DNA of 64,000 nt from Pyropia yezoensis (Eukaryota > Rhodophyta > Bangiophyceae > Bangiales > Bangiaceae): the NCBI GenBank assembly GCA_009829735.1, contig CM020619.1, forward strand, positions 2,362,590 to 2,426,589, given 5' to 3'. Position numbers and translations under genes: made by a program. This document shows positions 31,420 to 42,930 of this stretch, in pieces. Position 1 is the first letter of the stretch. Every line of letters starts with the position of its first letter. The notes under the pieces are model-generated. The model saw only the letters and a list, made by a program, of their open reading frames with translations, did not search any database and was not told where the DNA came from.

Positions 31420-31888
31420 TGTGGCAAAAACCTCTCGCACACGCAACACCCATGTTGGGGCGGTATACAAGGGCTGCCTCCCGTGTCGGGGGAACCGGAA
31501 GAAGTGCAAGTCGCACACACTCTATCCCTGTTGTGGGGCAATCCCCTCACTGACAAACATGAGGATGGTCTGTGGTCCAACAAATTCTTCGTCGGGACGG
31601 GGAAGCAAGGCCAAGCCCCGCTGTCCCTCCCCTTATCCCCCTAGGGTCCCCTCAGAATCTCGCCACACAGAATCTCCCACCCCAGCACCTGCCCACCGGG
31701 CCACACGAAAATTCAAGACGATAAATGCAGAAAACCCTCAAATCCGAGTTGGATTTACTACAAAGCTAACTATCCCAAACTTAGGGAATATGGACCCAAA
31801 TGCAGGGGGAGGAACGGGTCAGACTAGTGGCCTGCCGCCCCTTGCATGGCACGTGTTGCCCCCCTACCTGGGGGTTATTACTGCCACA
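31420..31888 (-). repeat. 5' LTR of element A
   Basis: 469 bp, TGTGGCA...TGCCACA, about 93% identical to the partner LTR. It abuts element B's pol remnant directly on its right, with no spacer. Confidence 0.92.
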
Positions 31889-34800
31889 ATTGCGTTGTCT
31901 CCTTATCCCTGAAGGATATTATCGTTGAGCGGGAGCATTATGCTCCCGCATGTGGACATCTGGGGTCTAGTGAACTTTACCGGACCCTGAGGACCCTGAA
32001 CTACTGGCCCTTGGTCATGGTGGACATCTACAGTTGGGTGGCTGCATGCACAAGTTGTGCGCAGAACCGCCTGATGGTACGGCGGCCCACTACGGCCATG
32101 TTGCTGTTCCCCGCTGAGGAGCCATTCGCCGCGTTTTCAATTGACATCCTCGAGCCCCTGCCAGTGACGGAGGACGGCAATCAGTACCTCCTGGTCATCT
32201 GCGATCGCTTCACGAAACTTACGCGACCGATCCCACTGTCAGAGAACCCGGCCATGTCGGTCGTGTCAGCCTTCTTAGATCGCTGGGTTACGCGCTATGG
32301 CATCCCAAATAGTACGTTATCGGACAACGGACTACAAATTGCGTCCGTCCTGTTTCAGGGAGTGCTGCGCATGCTGGAGGTTCGGGAAAACTATGCCACT
32401 CCCTACCACCCACAAGCTAATGGGCAGGCGGAGCGCTTCAACAAGACTATTGTTCGGCAGCTGCGCCACTATGTGAGTGAGCACGTGAAAACGTGGGACC
32501 AATACATCTCTATTTTGACTACCGCCCACAATTCGCAGGTTCACACTTCTACGGGGGAAGTACCCCTCGCTTTTGTGAGTCCGCGCCGTGCGCGGTCTAT
32601 TGTGGTGCAGCGGCCGCTGTATAGAAGGCAAGCCGGTGGCGGGACACCTACTCCTAGTAAGAGTAAGGTGGAGTTTGCTGCTAGGCTTGAGAAGCTCATC
32701 CCTGAAGTCAGGGCTGAGATAGACAAAGCGCAGAAGCGCTACAAGCGTACTTTCGAATAGAAGGTACGTAACGCTAAGGACATCCCCAAGCAGAGTGCCT
32801 GGGTACTAGCACATTTGCATACCCCGACTGGGCGTACGCTGGTGTTCCAAACGAAGGGACCATACCAAGTCGTTCGTATGGATGGGCGACGGTTCACCAT
32901 CGAAAGTGACGATGGGATCCGTACAATAAACGGACATGATGTGGTGAAAGTTGCACCAGCTCCTCCGGGCGACCCGACTTGGGCGCGTGCGCTCAGGGCG
33001 TGGCGCCTGCTTTACCTGCCTGCGGCCAACCAGGGTCCGAAGGAGTACGTGTTCGACACGTTTGTCGACCACGGGTGGGATGAGAATACTAAACGCCTCA
33101 TGTTGAGGGTGCGCTGGTTTGGCTACTGCGCAAAGGATGATACACGGGAGTGCGTGGAGGACCTTCCAGCCGAGAAGTTCCGGGCTTACTGCGCCCGGAA
33201 TGACATCGATCCTAATTGCCCTCCTTCAACGTAAGGGAAGGCCAAATGGTCGGGCTCAGAGAGTGCTTCCATTCGAACTGGTACGCAAAAAGGCTTTTAA
33301 CTACAGCCCTAACCCTCTTACTTTCACAAGAAGGGCAGCTGCCAACTAGGCACGCATGCTAGATTCTCCACCACCACGACCTGCGCTCTCACGCGGAGGC
33401 GAGCGGCGAGACCCACGCCGGTAACGGTCACCACAAGTCGGTGGAGCAGGCGCCTCCAAGTTCGAGTCGTCATGAGTCTCACAATCATGAGTGCGACGAC
33501 GAGCGCGGCTACTTGCCTGCTTGGTCTTGCGCGCAAGTTGGCGGCGTAGACGACGGACCGACTCGGTCTCGGACGGGCCGGATGCCTCCGACTTGGAGTA
33601 AGACAACTCGGCTTCCGACACGGAGGGAGAGCGCCGCGAGTGGAGGCGACAGCGATGAGGAGGAGAGTAGGCACGGCTCGCCCGACGCTTGCCGCGCCCA
33701 TGTGGGGCCGACGAGGGCGTCATGGAGCCGATGCGAGCCAAATCGACCGTCATAAACTCCGCAACCGACTCGCAACTTGCAGTCGAGACGACAATGCGAA
33801 CGCGCTCCTCAAGTTGAGGGGTCTCTGAAGTCTAGAGAGTCGCTGCCGACACGGCCATCCACTAAATGATGCGCACCAACGTGGTGATAAGCATCTCAGA
33901 AGTCATTTGCGCGCACGGCAACACCAACTTGGGGCAGACCGTAAATAGAATAGCCCCCGAGTTGGGGGACACAGGCGTGATTGACTCAACTGCAATGCCG
34001 ATTAGGATGTCTCTGTGCGTCTGGAACGAAACAAGGGGACGAGGAGGGGCTTGCCGACTTAAAAGAGACCTAGGCTAGTCGTGACTTCGAGTTGAGGCCG
34101 CCGCGGCACCTTGCGCCCGAACCTCCTAAGGGTCGGCGACCGCTACCACAAGGTTTCTCTCCGGGGGTGGCGCAGTGTGGCGCTCCATTCCTGAAGCATA
34201 CGGTAGCCCCCGATGCCCAAGCCCTCGTTGAGGACCACGTGGTTGTCGTGACGATCATGGCCGACCCAGACGAACTGGCCAAGTGAGCCGTCGTCCTTGG
34301 GCCCACGGGAATGTCGGCGCAACTTGTGCTCGATGCTGAAGTCGGGAGGGAACCCGACCCTACGGGGGAACTTCTCCCGTAGGCGGTCCCAGATGCGATT
34401 TATCGCTGTGACAACTCGGCCGCGACGTTTAACCGTCAAGCCCTCCTCCTACAGGGGCCAGCGTGGGTAGTTCCACCTCCCCAGGGCCTCCTGTGGAGTA
34501 ACGGGGCCTACCTTCGGGCGAGGGCCCGCCGCCAACCCAGAGTCGAGTGGCGCAGGCATCCCATCCCCGGGGGCAACCGCGGAGCTCCCGCCGAAAGTCT
34601 CGACGGGTGCTGCAACGCGAGGCGTGTCCTCCATGCGCTCGTCCAGGGAGTCAGACTCCATCCCGGAGTACACCATTTCCCTTCCCCACGTTAGGGAGAG
34701 GAGACTCGGTCGCCTCTGCCCGAGGCCCACCTCGAGCTGAGGGGACTTTGATCGTGGATATACCGGGGGACTCCCCAGCGTGGGGTGGCCCGGGGTGAAG

Positions 34801-35484
34801 TGAGATAGGTGAATGGCTGGCTGTGAAAGGTGGTGGTAAGGTGAGTGCAAGCTGCCAAGTCGGCGAGCTTGAGTAGGAGGACGGTCGACGAGACCGCCTC
34901 CACGTTGAGGTGACGTACCGGGGGACAGCGAGTCCCGCCCCCGGCGAGTGCAAAACGCGCTTTTATACCCCTTCTCAGAGCCGACCTGGTCCGTCGGAAC
35001 TGAAATGAAGGGAGTGTGGCAGAACTAGCAACACGCAGGGGGGCAGAGCGCGCCATACTGAGGCGGGGGACAACTGGTCTGACCCGTTCCTCCCTTTGCA
35101 ATTGATCCCGAATTTCTTTGAGTCAGGGATACTTCGCTTGATAGTAAATCCAACACGGATTTGAGGGTTTTCTGCACTTTTATCGTCCTGAATTTTTGTG
35201 TGGCCCAGTGGGCAGGTGCTGGGGTGGGAGATTCTGAGTTGCGAGATTCTCAGAGCACCCTGGAGGGATAAGGGGAGGGACAGCGGGGTGTGGCCTCGCT
35301 TTCCCGTCCCGACCAAGAAACTGTTGGCCTACACACCATCTTCTTGTCTACTGGTGGGGGGATCGCCTTACAACAGAGACAGCGTGTAAGCAACTTGCAC
35401 TTCTTCCGGTTCCCCCAACATGCGAGGCAGCCCTTATGCACCACCCCTACTTGAGTGATGGGTGCCCGAGCGGTTCTTGCCACA
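31889..35484 (+). mobile_element. Ty3/gypsy chromovirus, element B, 5'-truncated
   Basis: A relative of element A in the opposite orientation. It keeps the integrase and chromodomain end of pol (about 31900-33237), a remnant of the convergent frame (about 33346-34850, minus strand), a purine-rich tract and a complete 469-bp 3' LTR. The 5' half (LTR, gag, protease, reverse transcriptase) is absent. It is broken, with several breaks beyond the truncation. The start coincides exactly with the end of element A's LTR, so A's insertion or a recombination removed the rest. Confidence 0.88.
35016..35484 (+). repeat. 3' LTR of element B
   Basis: Begins TGTGGCA at 35016 and ends TGCCACA at 35484: 469 bp, the same length as both LTRs of element A, in inverted orientation to them. 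Preceded by AATGAAGGGAG, a likely polypurine tract. Confidence 0.88.
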
Positions 35485-37560
35485 TCAGCGGCCCCCGCAG
35501 CAGTCGCCGCAGCGGCTGCGTCGGCGGCGGCGGCCGGACCGGCAGCGGTGGCGATGGTTCCCCACCCACCCCGCACCCCCCCCCCCGCCCCCGCCGCCGC
35601 AAATCCTTCCCCGCCGCCTCCCTCCACGGCAGAGCGGAGAGTAGGGGATCAGGCCCCCCCCGTCAGCTCGCCCTTTGCCCACCAAGCTACAATGGCGCCC
35701 ACCTCGTCGCCTTCCGCCGACCACGCGTCGGCGTCTGTGGAAGGGAGGGCGGCGGCAGGTGTTGCCGCCCAATTTCCGGCTGTCGCGACGGACAACCGGT
35801 CGTCGCCCGCCCCCGAGCCACCGCTTACCACGCGGCCAGCGCGCACCGCCGGCCGGTGGCCGGCCGCAGCGTGAGTGTTGGCCGGTGTGCTGCTTGGGGG
35901 GGGTATCGCCCTCCGCCGCCCCCCAAGCCCGTGACGCCACCGCCGCTGACGATCTCCTCTCTACGCTCAGAGGCTGCCGCGTCGTCATCCGCAGCCGGTG
36001 TCTCGCGGGCCGCAGCGACCGTCACGCCGCGGCAAGCCGTCGCAGCGGCCGCTGCCTCGACATGTAGAAGCACGGCCGCCGCCGCCACTTCGTCCCCGCC
36101 CCCTGCCGCGCCACCCTCCAGGGTCGCCGCGGCACAGGTTGGAGCCGCAGCCCTCGCCCTGGCATGAATCGGGAGACTCAGTGGAGGCTCGGTTCCCCCA
36201 CCCACCAGTTGCCCCCCACCGCCACTACCGTCGCTGCAGGCACCAGCACCCGAAGCCGCGCAAGACTCCGCCGCTGTTGGCCAGCCGCCGGCCGTCAGCC
36301 CCAACCCACCGTGGCCGTGCGGCTCCTCCGCCGCCGCCGCGCCGTGGTGTTGCCCTGTCGCCGCCTCCTTGTCGAGGCCGCGGACAAGGGTCTATGCCAC
36401 AGCGGCTGCCGGCGCCGGAACGCTAGACGCCGACATGCCAGCGGTGGTGCGCCCCCCCTTCCCCTACGCGTCAGCGCGGCGTCTGTTGGCTGCGGCAGCA
36501 GCGCTGGATGCGCTATTGTCCTCTCCTCCCCCAAAGCCCCCCCCACCCGATACGCCACCACCACCACCACCAACACCACGATCCCCACAGCCGGCGGAGG
36601 CTGTGCCCCCAACGGTTCCCTTCGCCGCCTGTCCCGCGCCAAGTCCGCCAAAGCCAGCAGCCCAGCCAGGTCCGCCTCCACCCCACGCTGACGAGGCACC
36701 GCTGCCGCCGTCACGACCGCCGCCACCCCACTCTGCACCCCCTCCCCCACAGCTAACTACGTCCGTGGCGCGAACTTCCGCGCCCCCGGAGGCGCCAACG
36801 GCCCAGTTTAGGCCGCACCGCCTGCACCCGCCTCTCGTCCGCAACGACGGCGAAGCCAGGCGCACTGGCGCCGCCGTCGTCAGCGGCGGCCGCGGCAGGA
36901 CCAGGCGCGGACGCCGCGGCGGCAGCAGCGGCGGCGGCGGCGGCGGCAGCAGCCGTAGCAGCCGACCTCGTCCTCGCACAGTGTCGCCGCCACGCCGTCG
37001 ATGTGCCAAGCCCGCCGCCGACGCTCCCGCAACCGCCACCGCCATCGATTCTGCTGACGCCCCCGCCACGTGGCCGCGGACGCAGGGCCAACATCGCTGG
37101 CGATCGGCAAGCCCGCCAATGGGCGGCGGCAAAGTGGCCGGGCCGGCCGACCTTGCGCCGCGACGGTCGCGGCCCGCGCTCGGACTAGCAGCAACCGCCA
37201 CCGCCGCCACCGCCACCGCCGCCACCGTCATCGCAGCCGCCACAAGCCGCTTGACGCGCGTCCGGACGCGAGTCCCAGCAACCCCCTCGTGCCTGGCGCC
37301 GCCTCCGGACGAACCTTCACCACCCCCCCTCCACGACTGCCCGCTTACCTCTTCCCGCCCCCCTCCCCCCTGTCCCTGAAACCCCCTATCCCCTTGACGT
37401 CACTGCTGCCGCACACAGCTGCCGCCACGGTGGCTATCGATCATGGGGGCCGCCGCCGCCCCTGACGCTTCCCACCGCCCGCATCCCCCCAGAAATGCTG
37501 GCGACGGCAGCGGCGGAGGCAGATGTCGCCTCCACTCCCATGCCGAATGTCCCCTCCGCT
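35485..37560. other. GCC-rich island next to element B
   Basis: Triplet-rich sequence with frames encoding Ala/Pro runs on several frames (longest 36369-37379). No domain was recognised and none is called a gene. Confidence 0.45.
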
Positions 37561-39970
37561 GCACGCGGCCGCCACGAATTTGTAAAGTCACCGAGTGGGC
37601 TGTTGTTGTGTGTTGGCAATACCAAGTCGATTATGCTCTGACTTGGTCGCAGAATCGTCCGGACCCGGCAGTATGAGAGCTCTGAGGAAGGTTCGATGAG
37701 TCTCAACGTGGGTCGAGGGCGATCTTGTGGCAGGATCCGCTGTTCTGATGGCAAGGGGAGAGAATCAGAGCCGGCGGAAAGGCCCTCAGTCGTGAATCAT
37801 CTCGGTGGTGAGCGTGGGCATGGGGAACTGCGCGGCCTTGACAGGCCACCTAGAGGTAGCCCCTGCCCATTGAGCCGTGGACGAGGTGTGGGGACACCTC
37901 TCAAGCGCGAATCGCCCCAACGACGAGATCTGACAGCGCCGGTGCAAATTTTTGGACCGGGTTGGGAGTGCAATTACTATGATGACGCCGCTTAATGCTC
38001 GATGTGGGCGAGTTCTTTCTGACAGTGTCGGAGGCCGAAGCCTGTCCATCTAAAAACATCAACAAGTCGTTGAGATGCGTGGCAACGAGGCAGTCTGTGA
38101 ATTTTGCACTGCACTGGCATGCACACAACGCCAATGCAGTTCAATGAAAGGCATGGATTGCAGCACTGGCGTCTGTTGACCAGTACGTATTGCACCATTT
38201 TGTGCTGCAGGGGATTGCAACGATTGCAACCAGTTGCAGAGGCATAAATCGGAGATGCAACGCATCGCGCGTGGTTCCAGTCGCCGACGATCAGCCGCGA
38301 CCGTGCTCGCCACACCCGTTGACAAAAAATGGGAGACGGCGGTCAGTGGGCTCGAGTAACACGCAGGAGCTGCAACGCCCGCCAATCTTGAGGGGAGCGG
38401 ACGACCACAACCGCGTGACGCACAGCGACCATCGCCGTAGGTGTCTCCGCCGCTGTTGTCGGGGCCGCAGCCGGTGTCTTTTCCAGCTCCTCGTCGGCTC
38501 CTCGGCCCGCCGCAAGCGCCAGGTCACACATTCTCGCCGCCGCAGAGGGTAGGGCGAGCTGCTCGTCGAAGATCGCGCGGCACTGCGTGTGCGTCGTCAG
38601 CGCGACGGTGGTGACGACGGACAGAGTTCCCGGTTCGGTGCACGTGTTGTAAAAGCGAGCCCGCGTGAGGTGGCGGTTGACCCTTCAATCACGGATGTAG
38701 CACCCTTTCGAACCGTGTTTTCCAAGTTTGATTACAAGTAGCCCGCAAAGATTCGAAGTACTTGACGTTCTCTAACCGTGTCGTGGAAGGTAAATGACAT
38801 TCTCAGACGGAGAAAGGTGCGTGTAGCACGAAGACAAGCAGAGAACAAAGAAAACAAAGAGCACGAGATAAGAGAGCTCGACGAGCTGCATGGAGTACTG
38901 CCCTCAACCGACAAACTTCATGTGCCTCAAATAATGAAAAGTCTTAAAAACAGCGCCGCATAATCGAATCGCGGGCAAATGCTCCACAACCGAATGTGGT
39001 GTGGCCATCCCCATTGCATAAACTGAAGTTTACAGTGCTGTTGGTCGGCCTTTAATTTGTTAATAGAACAAATAATTTCTTTTGTCATTTACTTTACACT
39101 TTTTTGCATTTTTACCTGATGGACCAATCAATGACTGGTTCCTCGGCGCTGACCGCGCACGATGGCGACGTTCTCCGCATACAGGGGAAAACCAAGCAAC
39201 TTTTCGCCCTTACACGCGCACGGCACCGCGAGCGACGTGTACGTCGCCCCCGCCCCGTCCCCCCGCCACCACCCCCCCCCCCTCTTGCTGGGAACGCCTT
39301 TCCACCACAATTGGGCATCATGCTCCCCCCAAACTCATCTGGGCGCCGCACTGCGACGGGATGTGTGAGTAATGAGGCTCAATGACCCCCTTTGCGTCGT
39401 CCCGGCAGCCCAGCGGGCACCTCCGCAATTGCGGATGTTGGAACAACGTGTGATAGCGCATCGAGGCGCGGAAACCTGCAGCTGCGGGTGGCCTGGCGGT
39501 CACTTCTACGCTTGCGCTCCCTCCTCTTCTGGTTATAGCCCCAGGCCGGGCTGACCTCGCTCCCGCCAGCCGCTGGTTAGCTCCTCGTAGACGCCCGCAC
39601 GGCGCCGCCTCAGTCAAGTGGACTACCGCACCCGGAAGGACACATGCACCGAGAAACGTGCGCAGCCTCGACATCACGCGAGTGGGGATTACACGTGGTC
39701 TCACCAGGACTGACTGTAAGTGGCTACACATGCATTTCGTATTATTAATGATCTTGAGGCACAAAGGGTCGATGAATTAATCGATACATTACGTAATTCA
39801 TTGATCTAAAACATAAAATGTATACATTTTTTTGCTGCCATCCATGCCTTCCAGACACCGTTTCCTTATCTGCAGCGACGGTGGCCCAGCTTATCTATCT
39901 AAAGTATACTTATCTCAGCGGCTGCCAACTGCGACGCTGGATAACTATCTCATGCCCATCGACACGGACT
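37561..39970. other. no confident gene; partly AT-rich
   Basis: The only protein-like stretch is a 61-codon charged frame at 38778-38963 (RRRKVRVARRQAENKENKE, ending TAA), which lacks an ATG at its start and could be an exon remnant. The 38980-39120 stretch is AT-rich. Nothing else was recognised. Confidence 0.3.
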
Positions 39971-40432
39971 GTATCTTGCAGTTCTCCCAATTTTTGCCGA
40001 TCCGGACACGAACAAGAACAACAGTCCACTGACCAATGACATGCCTCACAGGGTGCCTCTCTGCCCAATGAGAGCTCCGAATCAGCCTCCTTTGTTGTGA
40101 TCTGCGAGTTTCCCGGGACTCTGAGCACATGCAGCGGAGAATCCGAGTGGAACAGACATCCGAGACAAGCTGGACATCTGTTCCGGAGAGGAACGAGCCG
40201 AGGTGGGAAGAGTCTCCGGCGATCCCAGCCGAGATAACAGCAGTGTTTCGACCAATCAGCGATCGGTACGAGGCCCACTGTGGCTGCAGCCAATCATCAG
40301 CTCAGAGCGATCGGTCCCCTAGAGCACGCGATTGGCTCGCCCTCAGCTGCCAGCGCGCGATTGGCTCACACAGTTGTTCATGCAGAGTTGTTTATGTCCG
40401 GATCGGCCAAACTTGGGAGAGCAGCAACATAT
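39971..40432 (-). mobile_element. MITE-like element, 462 bp, copy 2
   Basis: Terminal inverted repeats of about 38 bp (about 32 matching), with TTGCCGATCCGGACA in the left arm. It is inverted relative to copy 1 at 13735-14192 and shares interior blocks such as the complement of GATGATTGGCTGCAG. The interior carries at least five CCAAT/ATTGG motifs. It is non-coding, and its ends fit copy 1 only approximately, so the copies are old. Confidence 0.55.
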
Positions 40433-41086
40433 CCCAATACTCATATACAAACGTAGGTCCGTCTTTTTTGCAGGCTTTGTATGTTTCTTTGCCGTCGCCT
40501 CTCTCGCTGTATCTACCAAAGTACGTCGGCGCTGAATGGCCGGCCACCGCCACCCATACAGCCGGCATACGGCAGCCTATTCATTTGCCTTGACAAGATC
40601 GTCGTGGCCGACACGAAGAGACGGACGTACCGGGCACGGAGGTGGTGCGTTTGAAATTGTTTGGACTTAAATGTGCCCCGTACGGGTTACCTACCACGCA
40701 AGTTTGTTGCCATGGCCGCCGCCGACTGGTCCGTCTATCTGGGTTGGTCGATGGTGGCCGCGGCAGTGGCGTGCCGCTCCCCACGTGCCCTTCGCGCCTC
40801 AGCAGCGACAGGGGCCGCGGCAGCGGCAGCAGCACCAGCGGGAGGGCAGGTGGCGGGTCTGGTCGGCCGCGGCACGCCGACGCTGGTGGTGCGCAGGCGC
40901 GAAGAGCATCCCGGCCCGTCCCTGGCAGATAGCCCTGTAGTCGTCGCTACCGCCGCCCATTGAACGGGGCTCACGGGTTTTGCCCAATGACGCGCTCCAT
41001 TCCCAGCGGATTAGAAGAGGGTGCGTGAGGACGACAGCGGGGGATGGGGGGCGGGGGGGGAGCACGGAATAAAAGAGTTGGCTATT
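40433..41086. other. no gene seen
   Basis: Mixed sequence with a short (GCA/GCC) stretch around 40800-40860. No protein-like frame or repeat family was recognised. Confidence 0.35.
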
Positions 41087-41201
41087 GTGCGCCCCGCAAA
41101 AAGTGGACGTGCACGGGTCGTGCAGTGTGGGCTTGATTGGTCCAGTGGCCGATATTTGACATGATCACGACACGAGCACGTCCACTTTTTACGGGACGCA
41201 C
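41087..41201. mobile_element. 115-bp MITE, copy 1
   Basis: Near-complete copy of the 112-bp element at 58117-58228. The inverted ends contain AAAAAGTGGACGTGC and its complement and run to GTGCG...CGCAC. The left end has more changes (GCGCCCCGC) than the right. Flanks TA/TA are compatible with a TA target site, but the second copy does not confirm it. Confidence 0.65.
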
Positions 41202-42930
41202 TATAACACATTGTAGATGCGACGTAGCCGTCTACGTGCGCATCCGTGTGGGGCCAGCTCTTCGCAACCGCTGGACGTGCCTCTCCTACAGGCTAGCACA
41301 GCCACCGGGTCAGGAAACGGGGTGGTGCTCCGTGGGGGGGGCAACAGAACGGGGGCGCGCCCGCCGTGGATACACTCGGCTCGCACCGCTGGCTGCAGCA
41401 ACCGCCCACCTCGGCGGGCCTCCATCGCTTGTTCTACCCGACCAGCCCAGAAGGCCCTCGTCGACAATGCCCCTCCACCAACCTCTCCGCTCGAGCCCTG
41501 ACCATGCCCACGCGACTCCGCGTCATGGGCGCCAGAGGACACCTATTGACCCCGCCACCAGGAGCGCCTAGCAAGCCGTGGCAAGGTGCTGGGAAGCGGT
41601 TTCATAGTGTATCTGGAAAGGGATCGCCGCAGACTGTATTGCCCTTCTGCCCAATGGAAATTGCCCCCCCTCAAGAATAAATGTGGTGGGACCACGCATG
41701 TTCATGTGCACCTCGGTGCATTTCGACGCTTTTCTGATGCACCGGACGGATGAGACAAGCCTCGGTATTCGATGGACAAGCGACGCTGACATGTGAAAAG
41801 ATCCGAACACACGACGGGACTATATATATAATGCATTACGGTGACACAATGCGTTGTGGGCACGATGAACAATGAGCGCGGCCAAATAATCTCATGCAGT
41901 CCTCATAAATGGATGCTGGGGACACGAGAGATGGCTTGCGCGTGGGAGTCCCTCGTGAGGGATTTCCATGGCGACTTTATATGGAGCCTACCCGGGGGGG
42001 TCCCGCGTGGGGGTAAGTGTGGGGGACACTCCGATGGAGACGCTGGAGGCCGAGCCCTGCGGAGCTTTCTAAGCTGTCGGCGTCTGTCCGCGGCCAGACG
42101 CGGACTGCTGTGAAAGCTCCCAGGCTGTTCGTACTGCCTACTCAGCCATGTCTCAAGGTCAGGCAGGGGCTGTCTGGCCCCGAAACTGGTCCGGCCATTT
42201 CCGCACAAGAATTGATCTCCCCTTGACGGGGAGGTTTTCCCCCAACAACTCCCCTTTACAGAAATTTTCAACTACTTTCTGCTCCACAGGTTGCACGCCA
42301 TGAATGTCGATCCAAGTCCAGAACTTTCGTTGCTATGGCTTATCGCTATTTGGCCCGTGTGCGACCGTTGGCTGCGTTGGAACAAGAATATGCCGAGTGA
42401 GGCACCAGACCGCGACGGTCGGTATCAGCCACTTGTCCATCGCATGGAAAGAAGCATGCGCCTTCTGGCAGTCGTCTTGCCGAAAAGCCCGTCCTCGGTG
42501 ACTCTCTGCGAAGAGAGGTGCGTGGGATCTGGTGATTGCAGCCACAGACCCGCGGAAGTCGCCTGTGCCCTGCCCCCCGTGTGCCCCCCGTAGTGACCCA
42601 TGACATAGCGCCGAGGCCCACTCGATCGCTGCGTACTGCCAGGCCAGAGCAGGACCCTCGGTGGCGCCCCGCCTTCCGGGGGACCTCCCAGGAACACGCT
42701 GTCACGCGGGGGATCCGCTCTGTTGGCACGGCATGCGAGCCAGCTGCTTTAGCGGGCGTCAGTACAAAAGGGGGGTTCCCGACCAAGAAGGTGCACAGCA
42801 GCCTTTCCTCAGTACCTTCAGCACCCCAGCCTGCGTCCAAGTCTCCATCCACTGGCCACTCTCCACCCTGTCCCACCTGCCTGGAGCAAGCGGCGTGAGC
42901 GCTGCTACCCCCGCCCAAGAGAAGAGCATC
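41202..42930. other. no confident gene
   Basis: Contains a TATATATATAATGCATTA stretch at about 41821-41838. From about 42800 there is a moderately pyrimidine-rich leader for the next gene. Short frames here have no recognised domain. Confidence 0.35.

Larger units (their letters stand above)
22512..31888 (-). mobile_element. Ty3/gypsy chromovirus, element A
   Basis: A 9.38-kb LTR retrotransposon on the minus strand. Both LTRs are 469 bp and end TGTGGCA...TGCCACA. In element order the parts are 5' LTR, primer-binding site, leader, gag, pol (protease, reverse transcriptase, RNase H, integrase, chromodomain), a convergent frame on the opposite strand, polypurine tract, 3' LTR. It looks whole in gag and pol. 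The two LTRs differ at about 31 of 469 positions by hand count (roughly 6-7%), so it is not a very recent insertion, or the LTRs come from different copies. The bases flanking the two LTRs (GCGTC left, ATTGC right) are not a target-site duplication. Confidence 0.93.

Noticed and set aside
22507-31893. Target-site duplication of element A
   Set aside because: The 5 bp outside the two LTRs (GCGTC and ATTGC) do not match.
36369-37379. 336-codon frame in the island after element B
   Set aside because: Poly-Pro/Ala composition, overlapping open frames on both strands, and no specific segment like those in the accepted genes.
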